DNA of 64,000 nt from Pristionchus mayeri (taxonomy: Eukaryota; Nematoda; Chromadorea; Rhabditida; Neodiplogasteridae), in the NCBI GenBank assembly GCA_036245805.1, contig BTRK01000004.1:33279541-33343540 (forward strand), given 5' to 3'. Shown piece by piece: positions 1 to 13,054 of this stretch (within the stretch, counting starts at the first letter, position 1; every line of letters starts with the position of its first letter). A program made the translations under genes and the position numbers. The notes beneath the pieces were generated by a model, which was given only the letters and a program-made list of their open reading frames with translations, searched no databases and had not been told where the DNA came from.

Positions 1-2944
1 AACCCCAGACATGGACATTTGAGCAGCCGATTTCTGAGCTCACTCCCGACTTGGACATTTGAGCTGCGGATTTCTGAGCTCACTCCCGACTTGGACATTT
101 GAGCAGCGGATTTCTGAGCTCACTCCCGACTTGGACATTTGAGCTGCGGATTTCTGAGCTCACTCCCGACTTGGACATTTGAGCAGCGGATTTCTGAGCT
201 CACTCCCGACTTGGACATTTGAGCAGCCGATTTCTGAGCTCACTCCGGACTTGGACATTTGAGCAGCTTATTTTTGAGGCAACCCCAGACATGGACATTT
301 GAGCAGCCGATTTCTGAGCTCACTCCCGACTTGGACATTTGAGCTGCGGATTTCTGAGCTCACTCCCGACTTGGACATTTGAGCAGCGGATTTCTGAGCT
401 CACTCCCGACTTGGACATTTGAGCAGCCGATTTCTGAGCTCACTCCGGACTTGGACATTTGAGCAGCTTATTTTTGAGGCAACCCCAGACTTGGACATTT
501 GAGCAGCCGATTTTTGAGCTCACTCCCGACTTGGACATTTGAGCAGCCAATTTTTGAGGCAACCCCAGACATGGACATTTGAGCAGCCGATTTCTGAGCT
601 CACTCCCGACTTGGACATTTTAGCTGCGGATTTCTGAGCTCACTCCCGACTTGGACATTTGAGCAGCGGATTTCTGAGCTCACTCCCGACTTGGACATTT
701 GAGCTGCGGATTTCTGAGCTCACTCCCGACTTGGACATTTGAGCAGCGGATTTCTGAGCTCACTCCCGACTTGGACATTTGAGCAGCCGATTTCTGAGCT
801 CACTCCGGACTTGGACATTTGAGCAGCTTATTTTTGAGGCAACCCCAGACATGGACATTTGAGCAGCCGATTTCTGAGCTCACTCCCGACTTGGACATTT
901 GAGCTGCGGATTTCTGAGCTCACTCCCGACTTGGACATTTGAGCAGCGGATTTCTGAGCTCACTCCCGACTTGGACATTTGAGCAGCCGATTTCTGAGCT
1001 CACTCCGGACTTGGACATTTGAGCAGCTTATTTTTGAGGCAACCCCAGACTTGGACATTTGAGCAGCCGATTTTTGAGCTCACTCCCGACTTGGACATTT
1101 GAGCAGCGGATTTCTGAGCTCACTCCCGACTTGGACATTTGAGCAGCCGATTTCTGAGCTCACTCCCGACTTTGACATTTGAGCAGCCGATTTCTGAGCT
1201 CACTCCGGACTTGGACATTTGAGCAGCTTATTTTTGAGGCAACCCCAGACATGGACATTTGAGCAGCTTATTTTTGAGGCAACCCCAGACATGGACATTT
1301 GAGCAGCCGATTTCTGAGCTCACTCCCGACTTGGACATTTGAGCTGCGGATTTCTGAGCTCACTCCCGACTTGGACATTTGAGCAGCGGATTTCTGAGCT
1401 CACTCCCGACTTGGACATTTGAGCAGCCGATTTCTGAGCTCACTCCGGACTTGGACATTTGAGCAGCTTATTTTTGAGGCAACCCCAGACTTGGACATTT
1501 GAGCAGCCGATTTTTGAGCTCACTCCCGACTTGGACATTTGAGCAGCGGATTTCTGAGCTCACTCCCGACTTGGACATTTGAGCAGCCGATTTCTGAGCT
1601 CACTCCGGACTTGGACATTTGAGCAGCTTATTTTTGAGGCAACCCCAGACATGGACATTTGAGCAGCCGATTTCTGAGCTCACTCCCGACTTGGACATTT
1701 GAGCTGCGGATTTCTGAGCTCACTCCCGACTTGGACATTTGAGCAGCCGATTTCTGAGCTCACTCCCGACTTGGACATTTGAGCAGCTTATTTTTGAGGC
1801 AACCCCAGACATGGACATTTGAGCAGCCGATTTCTGAGCTCACTCCCGACTTGGACATTTGAGCAGCGGATTTCTGAGCTCACTCCGGACTTGGACATTT
1901 GAGCAGCGGATTTCTGAGCTCACTCCGGACTTGGACATTTGAGCAGCCGATTTCTGAGCTCACTCCCGACTTGGACATTTGAGCAGCTTATTTTTGAGGC
2001 AACCCCAGACATGGACATTTGAGCAGCCGATTTCTGAGCTCACTCCCGACTTGGACATTTGAGCAGCGGATTTCTGAGCCCACTCCCGACTTGGACATTT
2101 GAGCAGCGGATTTCTGAGCTCACTCCCGACTTGGACATTTGAGCAGCCGATTTCTGACCTCACTCCGGACTTGGACATTTGAGCAGCTTATTTTTGAGGC
2201 AACCCCAGACTTGGACATTTGAGCAGCCGATTTTTGAGCTCACTCCCGACTTGGACATTTGAGCAGCCAATTTTTGAGGCAACCCCAGACATGGACATTT
2301 GAGCAGCCGATTTCTGAGCTCACTCCCGACTTGGACATTTGAGCTGCGGATTTCTGAGCTCACTCCCGACTTGGACATTTGAGCAGCGGATTTCTGAGCT
2401 CACTCCCGACTTGGACATTTGAGCTGCGGATTTCTGAGCTCACTCCCGACTTGGACATTTGAGCAGCGGATTTCTGAGCTCACTCCCGACTTGGACATTT
2501 GAGCAGCCGATTTCTGAACTCACTCCGGACTTGGACATTTGAGCAGCTTATTTTTGAGGCAACCCCAGACATGGACATTTGAGCAGCCGATTTCTGAGCT
2601 CACTCCCGACTTGGACATTTGAGCTGCGGATTTCTGAGCTCACTCCCGACTTGGCCATTTGAGCAGCGGATTTCTGAGCTCACTCCCGACTTGGACATTT
2701 GAGCAGCCGATTTCTGAGCTCACTCCGGACTTGGACATTTGAGCAGCTTATTTTTGAGGCAACCCCAGACTTGGACATTTGAGCAGCCGATTTTTGAGCT
2801 CACTTCCGACTTGGACATTTGAGCAGCGGATTTCTGAGCTCACTCCCGACTTGGACATTTGAGCAGCCGATTTCTGAGCTCACTCCGGACTTGGACATTT
2901 GAGCAGCTTATTTTTGAGGCAACCCCAGACATGGACATTTGAGC
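1..2944 (+). repeat. Satellite block I: TGCGGA and CTTA units
   Basis: This block alternates SacI-bearing A units with B units of the AGCTTA form. AGCTTA units start at 261, 461, 821, 1021, 1221, 1261, 1461, 1621, 1781, 1981, 2181, 2541, 2741 and 2901, mostly 160, 200 or 360 bp apart (4, 5 or 9 units). GAGCTGCGGA units (for example 61, 141, 341, 701, 901, 1341, 2341) are almost confined to this block and the next. A stretch of about 700 bp from 461 recurs from 2181, a shift of 1720 bp, with scattered single-base differences. No gene is present. Confidence 0.85.
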
Positions 2945-5900
2945 AGCCGATTTCTGAGCTCACTCCCGACTTGGACATTTGAGCTGCGGATTTCTGAGCT
3001 CACTCCCGACTTGGACATTTGAGCAGCCGATTTCTGAGCTCACTCCGGACTTGGACATTTGAGCAGCGGATTTCTGAGCTCACTCCGGACTTGGACATTT
3101 GAGCAGCGGATTTCTGAGCTCACTCCGGACTTGGACATTTGAGCAGCCGATTTCTGAGCTCACTCCCGACTTGGACATTTGAGCAGCCAATTTTTGAGGC
3201 AACCCCAGACATGGACATTTGAGCAGCCGATTTCTGAGCTCACTCCCGACTTGGACATTTGAGCAGCGGATTTCTGAGCTCACTCCCGACTTGGACATTT
3301 GAGCAGCCGATTTCTGAGCTCACTCCGGACTTGGACATTTGAGAAGCGTATTTTTGAGGCAACCCCAGACTTGGACATTTGAGCAGCCGATTTTTGAGGC
3401 AACCCCAGACTTTGAAATTTGAGCAGCCGATTTTTGAGGCAACCCCAGACATGGACATTTGAGCAGCCGATTTCTGAGCTCACCTCCGCCTTGGACACTT
3501 GAGCAGCGGATTTCTGAGCTCACTCCGGACTTGGACATTTGAGCAGCCGATTTTTGAGGCAACCCCAGAGATGGACATTTGAGCAGCCGATTTCTGAGCT
3601 CACCCCCGCCTTGGACATTTGAGCAGCCGATTTCTGAGCTCACTCCGGACTTGGACATTTGAGCAGCCGATTTTTGAGGCAACCCCAGACATGGACATTT
3701 GAGCAGCCGATTTCTGAGCTCACCCCAGACTTGGACATTTGAGCAGCGGATTTCTGAGCTCACTCCGGACTTGGACATTTGAGCAGCCGATTTTTGAGGC
3801 AACCCCAGAGATGGACATTTGAGCAGCCGATTTCTGAGCTCACCCCCGCCTTGGACATTTGAGAAGCCGATTTCTGAGCTCACTCCCGACTTGGACATTT
3901 GAGCTGCGGATTTCTGAGCTCACTCCCGACTTGGACATTTGAGCAGCCGATTTCTGAGCTCACTCCGGACTTGGACATTTGAGCAGCGGATTTCTGAGCT
4001 CACTCCGGACTTGGACATTTGAGCAGCGGATTTCTGAGCTCACTCCGGACTTGGACATTTGAGCAGCCGATTTCTGAGCTCACTCCCGACTTGGACATTT
4101 GAGCAGCCAATTTTTGAGGCAACCCCAGACATGGACATTTGAGCAGCCGATTTCTGAGCTCACTCCCGACTTGGACATTTGAGCAGCGGATTTCTGAGCT
4201 CACTCCCGACTTGGACATTTGAGCAGCCGATTTCTGAGCTCACTCCGGACTTGGACATTTGAGAAGCGTATTTTTGAGGCAACCCCAGACTTGGACATTT
4301 GAGCAGCCGATTTTTGAGGCAACCCCAGACTTTGAAATTTGAGCAGCCGATTTTTGAGGCAACCCCAGACATGGACATTTGAGCAGCCGATTTCTGAGCT
4401 CACCTCCGCCTTGGACACTTGAGCAGCGGATTTCTGAGCTCACTCCGGACTTGGACATTTGAGCAGCGGATTTCTGAGCTCACTCCGGACTTGGACATTT
4501 GAGCAGCCGATTTCTGAGCTCACTCCCGACTTGGACATTTGAGCAGCCAATTTTTGAGGCAACCCCAGACATGGACATTTGAGCAGCCGATTTCTGAGCT
4601 CACTCCCGACTTGGACATTTGAGCAGCGGATTTCTGAGCTCACTCCCGACTTGGACATTTGAGCAGCCGATTTCTGAGCTCACTCCGGACTTGGACATTT
4701 GAGCAGCCGATTTTTGAGGCAACCCCAGAGATGGACATTTGAGCAGCCGATTTCTGAGCTCACCCCCGCCTTGGACATTTGAGAAGCCGATTTCTGAGCT
4801 CACTCCCGACTTGGACATTTGAGCTGCGGATTTCTGAGCTCACTCCCGACTTGGACATTTGAGCAGCCGATTTCTGAGCTCACTCCGGACTTGGACATTT
4901 GAGCAGCGGATTTCTGAGCTCACTCCGGACTTGGACATTTGAGCAGCGGATTTCTGAGCTCACTCCGGACTTGGACATTTGAGCAGCCGATTTCTGAGCT
5001 CACTCCCGACTTGGACATTTGAGCAGCCAATTTTTGAGGCAACCCCAGACATGGACATTTGAGCAGCCGATTTCTGAGCTCACTCCCGACTTGGACATTT
5101 GAGCAGCGGATTTCTGAGCTCACTCCCGACTTGGACATTTGAGCAGCCGATTTCTGAGCTCACTCCGGACTTGGACATTTGAGAAGCGTATTTTTGAGGC
5201 AACCCCAGACTTGGACATTTGAGCAGCCGATTTTTGAGGCAACCCCAGACTTTGAAATTTGAGCAGCCGATTTTTGAGGCAACCCCAGACATGGACATTT
5301 GAGCAGCCGATTTCTGAGCTCACCTCCGCCTTGGACACTTGAGCAGCGGATTTCTGAGCTCACTCCGGACTTGGACATTTGAGCAGCGGATTTCTGAGCT
5401 CACTCCGGACTTGGACATTTGAGCAGCCGATTTCTGAGCTCACTCCCGACTTGGACATTTGAGCAGCCAATTTTTGAGGCAACCCCAGACATGGACATTT
5501 GAGCAGCCGATTTCTGAGCTCACTCCCGACTTGGACATTTGAGCAGCGGATTTCTGAGCTCACTCCCGACTTGGACATTTGAGCAGCCGATTTCTGAGCT
5601 CACTCCGGACTTGGACATTTGAGAAGCGTATTTTTGAGGCAACCCCAGACTTGGACATTTGAGCAGCCGATTTTTGAGGCAACCCCAGACTTTGAAATTT
5701 GAGCAGCCGATTTTTGAGGCAACCCCAGACATGGACATTTGAGCAGCCGATTTCTGAGCTCACCTCCGCCTTGGACACTTGAGCAGCGGATTTCTGAGCT
5801 CACTCCGGACTTGGACATTTGAGCAGCCGATTTTTGAGGCAACCCCAGAGATGGACATTTGAGCAGCCGATTTCTGAGCTCACCCCCGCCTTGGACATTT

Positions 5901-6900
5901 GAGCAGCCGATTTCTGAGCTCACTCCGGACTTGGACATTTGAGCAGCCGATTTTTGAGGCAACCCCAGACATGGACATTTGAGCAGCCGATTTCTGAGCT
6001 CACCCCAGACTTGGACATTTGAGCAGCGGATTTCTGAGCTCACTCCGGACTTGGACATTTGAGCAGCCGATTTTTGAGGCAACCCCAGAGATGGACATTT
6101 GAGCAGCCGATTTCTGAGCTCACCCCCGCCTTGGACATTTGAGCAGCCGATTTCTGAGCTCACTCCGGACTTGGACATTTGAGCAGCCGATTTTTGAGGC
6201 AACCCCAGACATGGACATTTGAGCAGCCGATTTCTGAGCTCACTCCCGACTTGGACATTTGAGCAGCGGATTTCTGAGCTCACTCCGGACTTGGACATTT
6301 GAGCAGCGTATTTTTGAGGCAACCCCAGACTTGGACATTTGAGCAGCCGATTTTTGAGGCAACCCCAGACTTTGAAATTTGAGCAGCCGATTTTTGAGGC
6401 AACCCCAGACATGGACATTTGAGCAGCCGATTTCTGAGCTCACCTCGGCCTTGGACACTTGAGCAGCGGATTTCTGAGCTCACTCCGGACTTGGACATTT
6501 GAGCAGCCGATTTCTGAGCTCACTCCGGACTTGGACATTTGAGCAGCCGATTTTTGAGGCAACCCCAGAGATGGACATTTGAGCAGCCGATTTCTGAGCT
6601 CACCCCCGCCTTGGACATTTGAGCGGCCGATTTCTGAGCTCACTCCGGACTTGGACATTTGAGCAGCCGATTTTTGAGGCAACCCCAGACATGGACATTT
6701 GAGCAGCCGATTTCTGAGCTCACTCCGGACTTGGACATTTGAGCAGCCGATTTTTGAGCTCACCTCCGCCTTGGACACTTGAGCAGCGGATTTCTGAGCT
6801 CACCCCCGCCTTGGACATTTGAGCAGCCGTTTTCTGAGCTCACTCCGGACTTGGACATTTGAGCAGCCGATTTTTGAGCTCACCTCCGCCTTGGACACTT
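2945..6900 (+). repeat. Satellite block II: 440/480/920-bp higher-order mosaic
   Basis: A run of about 420 bp starting near 3081 recurs near 4001 and 4921 (920-bp steps), and its first part also near 4441 and 5361 (440-bp step after 4001 and 4921). Markers are GAGAAGCGTA units (3341, 4261, 5181, 5621), CCAGAGATGG units, and units ending TTTGAAATTT. Copies 3865-4700 and 4785-5620 correspond over about 836 bp. A further shift of 2280 bp links 3481-3840 to 5761-6120. The copies are spliced mosaics rather than clean full-length repeats. Block borders are approximate. Confidence 0.8.
5821..6300 (+). repeat. Trimeric 120-bp higher-order repeat
   Basis: B-type units (TTTTTGAGGC) start at 5821, 5941, 6061 and 6181, exactly 120 bp apart. 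Each is followed by two A-type units, the first usually ending in CACCCCCGCC and the second in CACTCCGGAC. This regular B-A-A trimer is why a 272-codon minus-strand frame stays open over 5600-6418: each third unit lacks the TGA otherwise present in that frame. Confidence 0.85.
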
Positions 6901-7500
6901 GAGCAGCGGATTTCAGAGCTCACTCCCGACTTGGACATTTGAGCAGCGGATTTCTGAGCTCACTCCGGACTTGGACATTTGAGCAGCCGATTTCTGAGCT
7001 CACTCCCGACTTGGACATTTGAGCAGCCGATTGTTGATGCTTCCCCAGACATGGACATTTGAGCAGCCGACTTCTGAGCTCACTCCCGACTTGGACATTT
7101 GAGCAGCCGATTTCTGAGCTCACCCCCGCCTTGGACATTTGAGCAGCCGATTTCTGAGCTCACTCCCGACTTGGACATTTGATCAGCCGATTGTTGATGC
7201 AACCCCAGACATGGACATTTGAGCAGCCGATTTCTGAGCTCACTCCGGACTTGGACATTTGAGCAGCCGATTTCTGAGCTCACTCCCGACTTGGACATTT
7301 GAGCAGCCGATTTCTGAGCTCACTCCCGACTTGGACATTTGAGCAGCCGATTGTTGATGCTTCCCCAGACATGGACATTTGAGCAGCCGATTTCTGAGCT
7401 CACTCCCGACTTGGACATTTGAGCAGCCGATTTCTGAGCTCACCCCCGCCTTGGACATTTGAGCAGCCGATTTCTGAGCTCACCCCCGCCTTGGACACTT

Positions 7501-7539
7501 GAGCAGCCGCTTCTGAGTTCACCCCCGCGTTGGACAATT
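7501..7539 (+). repeat. 39-bp variant unit 1 (ACAATT form)
   Basis: This is the leftmost short unit. Compared with the CACCCCCGCC unit just upstream it reads CCGCTTCTG where the normal unit reads CCGATTTCTG (one base lost), GAGTTC instead of GAGCTC, and CGCGTTGG instead of CGCCTTGG. It ends TTGGACAATT. It shifts the unit phase from 21 to 20 modulo 40. The preceding unit ends ACACTT, as for most short units. Confidence 0.95.
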
Positions 7540-7840
7540 GAGCAGCGGATTTCTGAGCTCACTCCGGACTTGGACATTTGAGCAGCCGATTTTTGAGGCA
7601 ACCCCAGACATGGAAATTTGAGCAGCCGATTTTTGAGGCAACCCCAGACATGGACATTTGAGCAGCGGATTTCTGAGCTCACTCCCGACTTGGACATTTG
7701 ATCAGCCGATTGTTGATGCAACCCCAGACATGGACATTTGAGCAGCCGATTTCTGAGCTCACTCCGGACTTGGACATTTGAGCAGCCGATTTCTGAGCTC
7801 ACTCCCGACTTGGACATTTGAGCAGCCGATTTCTGAGCTC

Positions 7841-9170
7841 ACTCCCGACTTGGACATTTGAGCAGCCGATTTTTGAGGCAACCCCAGACATGGACATTTG
7901 AGCAGCGGATTTCTGAGCTCACTCCCGACTTGGACATTTGATCAGCCGATTGTTGATGCAACCCCAGACATGGACATTTGAGCAGCCGATTTCTGAGCTC
8001 ACTCCGGACTTGGACATTTGAGCAGCCGATTTCTGAGCTCACTCCCGACTTGGACATTTGAGCAGCCAATTTTTGAGGCAACCCCAGACATGGACATTTG
8101 AGCAGCCGATTTCTGAGCTCACTCCCGACTTGGACATTTGAGCAGCGGATTTCTTAGCTCACTCCCGACTTGGACATTTGAGCAGCCGATTTCTGAGCTC
8201 ACTCCAGACTTGGACATTTGAGCAGCTTATTTTTGAGGCAACCCCAGACTTGGACATTTGAGCAGCCGATTTTTGAGGCAACCCCAGACTTTGAAATTTG
8301 AGCAGCCGATTTTTGAGGCAACCCCAGACATGGACATTTGAGCAGCCGATTTCTGAGCTCACTCCCGACTTGGACAATTGAGCAGCGGATTTCTGAGCTC
8401 ACTCCGGACTTGGACATTTGAGCAGCCGATTTTTGAGGCAACCCCAGACATGGAAATTTGAGCAGCCGATTTTTGAGGCAACCCCAGACATGGACATTTG
8501 AGCAGCGGATTTCTGAGCTCACTCCCGACTTGGACATTTGATCAGCCGATTGTTGATGCAACCCCAGACATGGACATTTGAGCAGCCGATTTCTGAGCTC
8601 ACTCCGGACTTGGACATTTGAGCAGCCGATTTCTGAGCTCACTCCCGACTTGGACATTTGAGCAGCCGATTTTTGAGGCAACCCCAGACATGGACATTTG
8701 AGCAGCGGATTTCTGAGCTCACTCCCGACTTGGACATTTGATCAGCCGATTGTTGATGCAACCCCAGACATGGACATTTGAGCAGCCGATTTCTGAGCTC
8801 ACTCCGGACTTGGACATTTGAGCAGCCGATTTCTGAGCTCACTCCCGACTTGGACATTTGAGCAGCCAATTTTTGAGGCAACCCCAGACATGGACATTTG
8901 AGCAGCCGATTTCTGAGCTCACTCCCGACTTGGACATTTGAGCAGCGGATTTCTTAGCTCACTCCCGACTTGGACATTTGAGCAGCCGATTTCTGAGCTC
9001 ACTCCAGACTTGGACATTTGAGCAGCTTATTTTTGAGGCAACCCCAGACTTGGACATTTGAGCAGCCGATTTTTGAGGCAACCCCAGACTTTGAAATTTG
9101 AGCAGCCGATTTTTGAGGCAACCCCAGACATGGACATTTGAGCAGCCGATTTCTGAGCTCACTCCCGACT
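7841..9170 (+). repeat. 800-bp (20-unit) duplication
   Basis: The sequence from about 7841 to 8370 recurs at 8641 to 9170 at a shift of 800 bp. Immediately to the left the shift is 840 bp (7561 matches 8401), because one extra unit is present at 7801-7840. The repeat includes the unusual TTTCTTAGCT unit (8141 and 8941) and the TTTGAAATTT unit. Confidence 0.85.
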
Positions 9171-9419
9171 TGGACATTTGAGCAGCGGATTTCTGAGCTC
9201 ACTCCCGACTTGGACATTTGAGCAGCCGATTTCTGAGCTCACTCCCGACTTGGACATTTGAGCAGCCGATTGTTGATGCTTCCCCAGACATGGACATTTG
9301 AGCAGCCGATTTCTGAGCTCACTCCCGACTTGGACATTTGAGCAGCCGATTTCTGAGCTCACCCCCGCCTTGGACATTTGAGCAGCCGATTTCTGAGCTC
9401 ACCCCCGCCTTGGACACTT

Positions 9420-9458
9420 GAGCAGCCGCTTCTGAGTTCACCCCCGCGTTGGACACTT
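9420..9458 (+). repeat. 39-bp variant unit 2 (ACACTT form)
   Basis: Same deletion and GAGTTC and CGCGTT changes, ending TTGGACACTT. It is the parent-side member of the 1399-bp pair with 10819. Confidence 0.95.
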
Positions 9459-10818
9459 GAGCAGCGGATTTCTGAGCTCACTCCGGACTTGGACATTTGA
9501 GCAGCCGATTTCTGAGCTCACTCCGGACTTGGACATTTGAGCAGCGGATTTCTTAGCTCACTCCCGACTTGGACATTTGAGCAGCCGATTTCTGAGCTCA
9601 CTCCAGACTTGGACATTTGAGCAGCTTATTTTTGAGGCAACCCCAGACTTGGACATTTGAGCAGCCGATTTTTGAGGCAACCCCAGACTTTGAAATTTGA
9701 GCAGCCGATTTTTGAGGCAACCCCAGACATGGACATTTGAGCAGCCGATTTCTGAGCTCACTCCCGACTTGGACAATTGAGCAGCGGATTTCTGAGCTCA
9801 CTCCGGACTTGGACATTTGAGCAGCCGATTTTTGAGGCAACCCCAGACATGGAAATTTGAGCAGCCGATTTTTGAGGCAACCCCAGACATGGACATTTGA
9901 GCAGCGGATTTCTGAGCTCACTCCCGACTTGGACATTTGATCAGCCGATTGTTGATGCAACCCCAGACATGGACATTTGAGCAGCCGATTTCTGAGCTCA
10001 CTCCGGACTTGGACATTTGAGCAGCCGATTTCTGAGCTCACTCCCGACTTGGACATTTGAGCAGCCGATTTTTGAGGCAACCCCAGACATGGACATTTGA
10101 GCAGCGGATTTCTGAGCTCACTCCCGACTTGGACATTTGATCAGCCGATTGTTGATGCAACCCCAGACATGGACATTTGAGCAGCCGATTTCTGAGCTCA
10201 CTCCGGACTTGGACATTTGAGCAGCCGATTTCTGAGCTCACTCCCGACTTGGACATTTGAGCAGCCAATTTTTGAGGCAACCCCAGACATGGACATTTGA
10301 GCAGCCGATTTCTGAGCTCACTCCCGACTTGGACATTTGAGCAGCGGATTTCTTAGCTCACTCCCGACTTGGACATTTGAGCAGCCGATTTCTGAGCTCA
10401 CTCCAGACTTGGACATTTGAGCAGCTTATTTTTGAGGCAACCCCAGACTTGGACATTTGAGCAGCCGATTTTTGAGGCAACCCCAGACTTTGAAATTTGA
10501 GCAGCCGATTTTTGAGGCAACCCCAGACATGGACATTTGAGCAGCCGATTTCTGAGCTCACTCCCGACTTGGACATTTGAGCAGCGGATTTCTGAGCTCA
10601 CTCCCGACTTGGACATTTGAGCAGCCGATTTCTGAGCTCACTCCCGACTTGGACATTTGAGCAGCCGATTGTTGATGCTTCCCCAGACATGGACATTTGA
10701 GCAGCCGATTTCTGAGCTCACTCCCGACTTGGACATTTGAGCAGCCGATTTCTGAGCTCACCCCCGCCTTGGACATTTGAGCAGCCGATTTCTGAGCTCA
10801 CCCCCGCCTTGGACACTT

Positions 10819-10857
10819 GAGCAGCCGCTTCTGAGTTCACCCCCGCGTTGGACACTT
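10819..10857 (+). repeat. 39-bp variant unit 3 (ACACTT form)
   Basis: Copy of the unit at 9420 (shift 1399) and matched again at 12497 (shift 1678). Ends ACACTT. Confidence 0.95.
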
Positions 10858-11337
10858 GAGCAGCGGATTTCTGAGCTCACTCCGGACTTGGACATTTGAG
10901 CAGCCGATTTTTGAGGCAACCCCAGACATGGAAATTTGAGCAGCCGATTTTTGAGGCAACCCCAGACATGGACATTTGAGCAGCGGATTTCTGAGCTCAC
11001 TCCCGACTTGGACATTTGATCAGCCGATTGTTGATGCAACCCCAGACATGGACATTTGAGCAGCCGATTTCTGAGCTCACTCCGGACTTGGACATTTGAG
11101 CAGCCGATTTCTGAGCTCACTCCCGACTTGGACATTTGAGCAGCCGATTTCTGAGCTCACTCCCGACTTGGACATTTGAGCAGCCGATTGTTGATGCTTC
11201 CCCAGACATGGACATTTGAGCAGCCGATTTCTGAGCTCACTCCCGACTTGGACATTTGAGCAGCCGATTTCTGAGCTCACCCCCGCCTTGGACATTTGAG
11301 CAGCCGATTTCTGAGCTCACCCCCGCCTTGGACACTT

Positions 11338-11376
11338 GAGCAGCCGCTTCTGAGTTCACCCCCGCGTTGGACAATT
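11338..11376 (+). repeat. 39-bp variant unit 4 (ACAATT form)
   Basis: Lies 519 bp after the unit at 10819 but ends ACAATT, which makes CAATTG at the junction with the next unit. Matched at 13016 (shift 1678). Confidence 0.95.
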
Positions 11377-12496
11377 GAGCAGCGGATTTCTGAGCTCACT
11401 CCGGACTTGGACATTTGAGCAGCCGATTTTTGAGGCAACCCCAGACATGGAAATTTGAGCAGCCGATTTTTGAGGCAACCCCAGACATGGACATTTGAGC
11501 AGCGGATTTCTGAGCTCACTCCCGACTTGGACATTTGATCAGCCAATTTCTGAGCTCACTCCCGACTTGGACATTTGAGCAGCCGATTGTTGATGCTTCC
11601 CCAGACATGGACATTTGAGCAGCCGATTTCTGAGCTCACTCCCGACTTGGACATTTGAGCAGCCGATTTTTGAGGCAACCCCAGACATGGACATTTGAGC
11701 AGCGGATTTCTGAGCTCACTCCCGACTTGGACATTTGATCAGCCGATTGTTGATGCAACCCCAGACATGGACATTTGAGCAGCCGATTTCTGAGCTCACT
11801 CCGGACTTGGACATTTGAGCAGCCGATTTCTGAGCTCACTCCCGACTTGGACATTTGAGCAGCCAATTTTTGAGGCAACCCCAGACATGGACATTTGAGC
11901 AGCCGATTTCTGAGCTCACTCCCGACTTGGACATTTGAGCAGCGGATTTCTTAGCTCACTCCCGACTTGGACATTTGAGCAGCCGATTTCTGAGCTCACT
12001 CCAGACTTGGACATTTGAGCAGCTTATTTTTGAGGCAACCCCAGACTTGGACATTTGAGCAGCCGATTTTTGAGGCAACCCCAGACTTTGAAATTTGAGC
12101 AGCCGATTTTTGAGGCAACCCCAGACATGGACATTTGAGCAGCCGATTTCTGAGCTCACTCCCGACTTGGACATTTGAGCAGCGGATTTCTGAGCTCACT
12201 CCCGACTTGGACATTTGAGCAGCCGATTTCTGAGCTCACTCCCGACTTGGACATTTGAGCAGCGGATTTCTGAGCTCACTCCCGACTTGGACATTTGAGC
12301 AGCCGATTTCTGAGCTCACTCCCGACTTGGACATTTGAGCAGCCGATTGTTGATGCTTCCCCAGACATGGACATTTGAGCAGCCGATTTCTGAGCTCACT
12401 CCCGACTTGGACATTTGAGCAGCCGATTTCTGAGCTCACCCCCGCCTTGGACATTTGAGCAGCCGATTTCTGAGCTCACCCCCGCCTTGGACACTT

Positions 12497-12535
12497 GAGC
12501 AGCCGCTTCTGAGTTCACCCCCGCGTTGGACACTT
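12497..12535 (+). repeat. 39-bp variant unit 5 (ACACTT form)
   Basis: Partner of 10819 at a shift of 1678 bp. Ends ACACTT like its partner. Confidence 0.95.
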
Positions 12536-13015
12536 GAGCAGCGGATTTCTGAGCTCACTCCGGACTTGGACATTTGAGCAGCCGATTTTTGAGGCAACCC
12601 CAGACATGGAAATTTGAGCAGCCGATTTTTGAGGCAACCCCAGACATGGACATTTGAGCAGCGGATTTCTGAGCTCACTCCCGACTTGGACATTTGATCA
12701 GCCGATTGTTGATGCAACCCCAGACATGGACATTTGAGCAGCCGATTTCTGAGCTCACTCCGGACTTGGACATTTGAGCAGCCGATTTCTGAGCTCACTC
12801 CCGACTTGGACATTTGAGCAGCCGATTTCTGAGCTCACTCCCGACTTGGACATTTGAGCAGCCGATTGTTGATGCTTCCCCAGACATGGACATTTGAGCA
12901 GCCGATTTCTGAGCTCACTCCCGACTTGGACATTTGAGCAGCCGATTTCTGAGCTCACCCCCGCCTTGGACATTTGAGCAGCCGATTTCTGAGCTCACCC
13001 CCGCCTTGGACACTT

Positions 13016-13054
13016 GAGCAGCCGCTTCTGAGTTCACCCCCGCGTTGGACAATT
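13016..13054 (+). repeat. 39-bp variant unit 6 (ACAATT form)
   Basis: Partner of 11338 (shift 1678) and of 14615 (shift 1599). Ends ACAATT in all three. Confidence 0.95.

Larger units (their letters stand above)
8140..10910 (+). repeat. 1399-bp (35-unit) tandem duplication
   Basis: Positions 8140-9511 match 9539-10910 at a shift of 1399 bp, that is 34 units of 40 bp plus one 39-bp unit. The 39-bp unit at 9420 has its partner at 10819. Agreement ends where TTTCTGAG at about 9512 faces TTTTTGAG at about 10911. Confidence 0.9.
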
